A DNA stretch of 64,000 nucleotides, from contig JAWPGT010000002.1 of assembly GCA_034638255.1 (NCBI GenBank), positions 496,001-560,000 of the forward strand. The letters are read 5' to 3'. The notes beneath the pieces were generated by a model, which saw only the letters and a list, made by a program, of their open reading frames with translations, was not told where the DNA came from and made no database searches. Shown piece by piece: positions 58,728 to 64,000 of this stretch. The first letter of the stretch is position 1, and each line of letters begins with the position of its first letter. The stretch is from Coprinus comatus (lineage: Eukaryota > Basidiomycota > Agaricomycetes > Agaricales > Agaricaceae). The translations under genes were made by a program, and so were the position numbers.

Positions 58728-60010
58728 ATGACCGCTATCCTTCCCATTCCCGTCGCCGTCTCAATACTCGAACAAAGTCATTCCGATTTGAGTGTCAATG
58801 ACTTAAATCCCATTCCAACTCTTATTCCTCAAATCGTATCGATGTCGATATCTATGGCATCTACGAATACCAGTTCTACTTCAAATACAAATGCAGATTC
58901 CTCAAATACTCCTACTCCTACTCTTACTCCCGATATCTTACAAGTCGAGGCTATTGTTGTTGTTGGTGGTAATGATGAAGAAGAAGAAGAAGCACGAAAG
59001 TTAGCTCGAGGTTCACAAAAATCCAAATCCGAACTTTTATCTGTACTCCCACATCAAACATTTTCAGAATCGGATGGTATAATGGATTTGACTTTTACTT
59101 TACCTATACCCAATGAAACTCAAGTTTCTGTTAAACTTGTTGTTGATGCTGCACCTGGATGTGGAGGACTTGCATGGCCAGCTGGACAAGTATGTTAATA
59201 TTTATCTCTTCCTCCTCATTCATACCTCTATGACTAACGAAATTTTTTTTTATTTTTAAATATTGTATTTATTTACGTAGATCCTTTCTAGCTATCTCAC
59301 ACAAAAACATTTATCGACATTTTCACTTGTGAATAAAAGTATTATTGAATTGGGTAGTGGAACAGGTTTAGTTGGTCTTATTGCTGCAAAACTTGAACCT
59401 TCATGTCAAGTTTATATAACTGATCAAGCGTTCGTTCATCTTCTTTTCTTCTCCACATAAACATTGGTGCAACTGACAACTTGGCCTTGGGTAATAATAG
59501 TCCATTACTTGACATTATGAAGAAAAATGTTGTATTGAATGAATTGGAAAGGAATATCAAAGTTGCGGAATTGAATTGGTTAGTCTCTACTCTGTTTTTT
59601 TATTATTCTATTTTATTGAGACGGGAAACTGAAATATGGAAGGAAGGGGTGAACCTATACCAGATAACATTCCGTCAAACCCAGATATTATTCTGGCAGC
59701 AGATTGTGTTTATTTTGAACCTGCTTTCCCTCTTCTTGTGGAAACGCTCAGCGAGTTATCATCAACTTCAACACATGTATTATTCTGTTATAAGAAACGC
59801 AGAAAGGTTCGTGAAACCATTGTAGAGAAAATTACCCCAAGTTAAAAAGTTTATTTCTAGGCCGATAAGCGTTTCTTTGGTTTACTTAAGAAATTCACTT
59901 GGACAGAAGTTGATGATGATCCAAACCGAGGTATATACAATAGAGAGGCTATCACACTACTCAAATTGCATAAAATCCCTGAACGCAAGACGGGAATGAA
60001 ACAAAACTAG
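58728..60010 (+). CDS. EFM6: METTL21/EFM6-like protein-lysine methyltransferase
   Basis: A seven-beta-strand SAM-dependent enzyme. The N-terminal about 150 residues include a Ser/Thr-rich stretch and EEEEEARKLARG; then GCGGLAWPAGQ, and after introns ILSSYLTQKHL, motif I IELGSGTGLVGLIAAKL, VYITDQA, PLLDIMKKNVVLNEL, and the diagnostic DIILAADCVYFEPAFPLLVE, which contains the D-x-x-Y-type substrate motif of METTL21-like lysine methyltransferases. After the last intron comes ADKRFFGLLKKFTW. In yeast Efm6 methylates translation elongation factor 1A; the substrate here is inferred from similarity. The acceptor before GEPIPDN is an AAG, not the usual CAG/TAG. Confidence 0.8.
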
Positions 60011-60202
60011 AGCATTTTCTATGTGTCTGTTCAATTCATCTTCTTAGGGTAATAGTGGGCTTGTACATGAATATATTGAACGAGTTCAAGTCTCTCTAGT
60101 GTTTTAGTGTCCGGGGGAGCAAATGGAGATTGAGCGGAAGCAAAGATATTGAGGGCCAATCGGTAGGAAGTGGTTATTGCGAAAGGAAGGTATTAAAACA
60201 CT

Positions 60203-60651
60203 CTACTCTGGGATGATAGTCTTGAGCTATAAGAAAGCAATATGAGGGATCACGTTGGAGGATGAAAATAGTATAATGAGTTTACCTGTAGTCCATGAAT
60301 TCCTGCAATTTCACTTTTGAGTGCCTGCGTGACAAGTTTGTGTTGCTTCACGGTCGAAAGTCCTTTGAATTCTTCGCTGGCAATTAGAATGGTGTAAAAC
60401 GAGCCACATCCACCTAGAATCATAATCAATCATCAAACACGTTGATAAGGAATACAAATATATATACCGGAAACGTCCTGAACCCGCAAAGCAGTAGGGG
60501 AAAACTTGTCAGTCAATTTCTGGAATATCTCCCGCTCGCCATCAGAAAGGTCCTGAGCTGTTTGTGTAGAGTAAGCTCTCCATCTATATTGAAGAGAATT
60601 GGGCCGTGACGCGCCCACGAAACGTCTGGCTGCTAGCGTGAGGGATTGCAT
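60203..60651 (-). CDS. BolA-family protein, mitochondrial type
   Basis: MQSLTLAARRFVGASRPNSL is a basic presequence. The BolA fold follows: EREIFQKLTDKFSPTALRVQ, DVS, then after an intron GGCGSFYTILIASEEFKGLS, TVKQHKLVTQALKSEIAGIH and LQ, with a last small exon LKTIIPE-stop. The invariant FKGLSTVKQHKLV carries the His used with glutaredoxin to bind a [2Fe-2S] cluster. Yeast Bol1/Bol3 help deliver 4Fe-4S clusters in mitochondria; GGCGSFY is more Bol1-like. Head to head with COX15, 131 bp apart. Confidence 0.9.
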
Positions 60652-60782
60652 TGGATTTGAATTTTGAATATTTGAGAGAGGATTGGTCAGCGCTGGTTTG
60701 TGGAGGACGGATATTTCCTAATGGAGATGGATAGAATCGAGGTGTGTCGAGAATGCCGGGACAACTCTTTCTCTCACCCTAA

Positions 60783-62449
60783 ATGTCCTTGCTGGCCTTG
60801 CTGTGCAGGAGGTCTGCTCTGCAGTCTCTGCGCACCCCAGCTCTCAGTGCAGTCAGAACCCTTTCATCATCTTCTGTAAACTATGCCTTGCACAGGCCAC
60901 AACCTTTTAGAGTTGGCTCAGTTCTATCTCGTGTTTCCGCCCTCCGACCCCGCTTTTCGTCAACTACAACTTTCACAGAAAAACCTTCGACAGAACAACC
61001 TCAGGTTCTTCCCACACCAGGTGTTGGCCGTTGGTTACTTTTCTCTTCTACCCTCGTCTTTGCAATCATCGTCGTCGGAGGCATAACTCGTCTCACAGAA
61101 TCTGGTCTTAGTATCACTGAATGGCGTCCCATAACCGGTGTTCTCCCGCCTCTTTCCCATGAAGAATGGTTAGCCGAGTTCGAAAAGTACAAAGCTACCC
61201 CAGAATTTTCGGTGTACGTCCAACAATTAAAATTCATGCATAAATGTATCCTAACACAACCATCTTCTTAGTTTAAATAGCTCAATCACTTTGGCAGACT
61301 TTAAGAATATCTTTTTCTGGGAATGGAGTCATCGTGTTCTAGGTCGACTTATCGGTGTAACCTTTGCATTTCCCCTCGTTTACTTCGCCTACACTCGTCG
61401 TACACCACCACGCTTGAATAAAATCCTCGGCTCCCTAACCCTTCTCATTGGTGCTCAAGGTTTACTTGGCTGGTACATGGTTAAATCAGGTCTGCATGAA
61501 GAACTTTTTACAAATGGTCAAGTTCCTCGTGTTTCCCAATATCGTCTAGCCGCACATTTGGGTACAGCATTCCTACTTTACGTTGGTATGTTTTGGAATG
61601 GTATGGCTGTAATCAAGGATTGGAAATATGCAGATGGAAAGTCCTGGAGTGGTTTGAAGGTCGATGCTACAAAGATGTGTGAAAGTGTTAGTAAGGTTTT
61701 ACTTGATCCTAAAGTTAGATCATTCAAGAGGAATGCATGGATTTTAACTGGATTGGTTTTCTTCACTGCTCTTTCTGGTAAATAATTCAGGTCATTTCAT
61801 TTCATATTTCTGTCATCATTAATCATTTTTATATATAGGTGCATTCGTAGCAGGTCTCGACGCAGGTCTTCTCTATAACGAATTCCCATTGATGGGTGGT
61901 CGTCTCGCACCACCAGCAAACGAACTATTCTCCGAATCTTACGCTAAAAATTCAGACAAATCAGATCTATGGTGGCGTAACATTTTCGAAAACCCTACTA
62001 CTGTCCAATTCGATCACCGCGTGCTTGTAAGCTTTATTTCTTTTAAATAATCTATAATTATTCTCAATCTAACCATGAACCTTCAGGCCATAACAACATA
62101 TACAGCTACACTTCTTCTCTGGCTTCAATCTCGACGTCCGGCAATGCGTGCAGTTCTACCACCTCTTACACGTATGGCAACAACCGCAGCTTTCGGAATG
62201 GCCAACCTTCAAGTTCTTCTTGGAATTTCAACTTTACTTTATCTCGTTCCTACACCATTAGCAGCTTCTCATCAAGCAGGCAGTGTTGCACTTTTGAGCG
62301 CTATGGTTCATTTACTTATCACACTTCGTCGTCCTGGTGTTGCTGCTAGGTATTTCAGACAACTGAAGTTGAGGAATGGAAATAAGGTTCCTTCTGCTGG
62401 CGCTCAAGCTACAGCATCTACCAAAACTGGTCCAGAAGTTGGGATCTAG
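60783..62449 (+). CDS. COX15: Heme A synthase, mitochondrial
   Basis: Oxidises the haem O methyl group to make haem A for cytochrome oxidase, in the inner mitochondrial membrane. Presequence [18 protein letters not shown]; eight membrane spans in two four-helix halves. Key segments: [124 protein letters not shown] and [14 protein letters not shown]. The four haem-binding His (SHR, AAH, DHR, SHQ) are all present. Introns interrupt after MHK, LSG and HRVL. Confidence 0.96.
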
Positions 62450-62660
62450 GGGAGGATTTAGATTAATAGAATGTATAGTCGTGCTACAGACACCCCCACA
62501 CTGCTCATAAAATCATCTAATTTAATTTCTATCAATCGCCATCTCACAACTTTCACCCGTTGGATATACTGTATCATTTAACGAAAAGGAGCCAAAAAAA
62601 AAAACACAGTTAAAAAACCGCCTAATGATACACAAAAAAGCTATCCTCATCTCTCCTCTT

Positions 62661-63829
62661 TCATCCACTCATCTGAACATCACTAGCACCAGTGGCAGCA
62701 GGAGTATCCTTTGGTACTATCGTAGCCAAAAACGGTTCCACTTCCTCATTCTCCAAAATCCTAAAAGCACCTTTAGGTTGTGTTTGCTTTGTTTCTTTTT
62801 CACTTGGTGGTCCAATTAATCCGATTGAGGTGTTTTGAATTGTGAGTTCTTTATCTTGTTGTAATGTTTCACGAAGTGCGTGAAGACCATGTCTGATTAA
62901 ATCTTCAAGTGATGCTGTATAAAAGAATAAGGATAAAAGAACATGGAAAGAGAGAGATAGAGATAGAGATAGAGAGATAAAGAGAGATAGTACGAACCAT
63001 CAGCAAATTCTTCATAATGTTTCTCCAAATAAGTTTTAGCACTTTGACTTCTAGCACCAATTGACATTGCGAAATATTCATATGAATTTCCAGATGGTGA
63101 AAATTCATAAAGATGAGGACCGGTTTCATCTTGTCCTATAACTAAGAAACCAACTCCATAAGGTCGACGTCCATATTCTTGAGTATTTACTTGTGCCTCT
63201 AATTAGGGATAAATGGAGAGAGGGACGTTGTGTTAGTGAATTTAGATTTATGAAATTATTATTTTATTTGACGTACTATCAGCGATACTACCAACTAATC
63301 TGTTCACAGGTATAGGTCTATTGAAAAGCATCTTGGATGACATAGCTTGTTGACGCATAAAGTTACTGTGTTAATGAATAAGTTAGTATATATCAATACA
63401 ATAATTAATATACATACCTAAGAACACGAGCATCAGATGTAAGTCCAGCAATCGCAATTCCAGCATGATCATCTATACGGAACATCTTCTGTTGATACGA
63501 TGCCAATTCACCTGTCGATCTCTAAATTATCACAAAAGAAAAACACACAAATGCATTAATCAATAATCGAGAGGTTTAGTTAAAAAAAGAGAATGAAAGG
63601 AGGGAAAGAGAGAAGAAAAACACTTACCTTCAAAGCCAACAAAACAGCATGAGTCTTTGACCTAAGTCCAACGGCAGCACTTCCTTGTTTAACAGCTTCC
63701 AATGCATATTCAACTTGATGTAATCTACCCTGAGGTGAAAACACAGTATTGTCCGAATCGTATGTGTTCCTAAACTACATAATATATAATTAATATGCCT
63801 AAAGGTTAAGAAATAGAAGAACACACCAT
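62661..63829 (-). CDS. PRE5: 20S proteasome subunit alpha-6 (PSMA1/Pre5 type)
   Basis: Forms part of the outer alpha ring of the 20S proteasome. The first exon is only the ATG (63827-63829); splicing gives [40 protein letters not shown] and [11 protein letters not shown], the alpha signature of the PSMA1 class. It continues [60 protein letters not shown] and [20 protein letters not shown], ending with a disordered acidic tail ([20 protein letters not shown]). There is no catalytic Thr, as expected for an alpha subunit. About 265 residues, six or seven exons. Confidence 0.94.
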
Positions 63830-64000
63830 GATTTATATTACAGAAAAGCTGGTTTAAAGGACAATGGGATTATGATGATGGACGGTGTGGTGTGTGTTTC
63901 TTCTGTGCTTTTGATCAATCTCCAAGAATCTAGGAAAGCTGACGCGTCCGTGTCCCCTCTTTACAATCTCAAAATGCACGTGATGTCATAAATCACCATT
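63830..64000. promoter_or_regulatory. PRE5 promoter region with ACGCGT and CACGTG
   Basis: ACGCGT at 63942-63947 (113 bp before the ATG) and CACGTG near 63976-63981. No known proteasome control element of the ascomycete type (PACE, GGTGGCAAA) is seen in these bases. Confidence 0.3.

Overview
The window is fungal nuclear DNA, most likely from a mushroom-forming basidiomycete (Agaricomycetes). Genes are dense and lie on both strands. Nearly all are cut by GT-AG introns of about 45-70 nt, several exons are tiny (3, 6, 14 and 19 nt), and the recognisable proteins are eukaryotic and fungal. I see no rRNA, convincing tRNA, CRISPR array or intact transposon. Exon joins were worked out by hand from reading-frame phase and protein sense, so internal boundaries may be off by a few bases.

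Layout. 1-7.4 kb: a truncated gene with a PCNA-binding-like start, dUTPase, mitochondrial GatC and mS34, an Mbp1-type APSES cell-cycle regulator and mitochondrial uL24. 7.5-10.5 kb: an ENT nucleoside transporter and a conserved-looking unknown. 11.5-13.9 kb: a tandem pair of C2H2 zinc-finger genes, the first broken by one in-frame stop. 14.9-18.1 kb: a BBE-like FAD oxidase and an NTF2-like protein. 18.2-25.4 kb: the replication-checkpoint mediator MRC1, a small membrane protein and tafazzin. 27-29 kb: a divergent Ca2+/H+ exchanger. 30.4-37.7 kb: THO2. 37.8-42 kb: GTP cyclohydrolase I and an ABC half-transporter. 42.2-47.6 kb: PHO81-type SPX-ankyrin protein and PEX12. 47.9-54.5 kb: a DUF336-like protein, mitochondrial SSB and an HBS1 locus that also carries a Ski7-like terminal exon. 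54.9-63.8 kb: a glycogen-binding (CBM48) protein, a METTL21/EFM6-like methyltransferase, a BolA protein, COX15 and proteasome subunit alpha (PRE5).

Themes. (1) S phase: MCB-like ACGCGT sites lie 37 bp before the dUTPase start, 34 bp before the MRC1 start and about 150 bp before the start of the MBP1-like gene, whose yeast relatives bind that motif. (2) Mitochondria: GatC/mS34 and BolA/COX15 are head-to-head pairs with gaps of 83 and 131 bp; uL24m, tafazzin and mtSSB are also here. (3) mRNA fate: THO2 and HBS1/SKI7. The most interesting locus is HBS1, where one phase-1 donor can join either a Ski7-like last exon or the GTPase exons. Three genes show a one-base frame break (MRC1, the CBM48 gene, the small membrane gene), which could be assembly indels or real changes.
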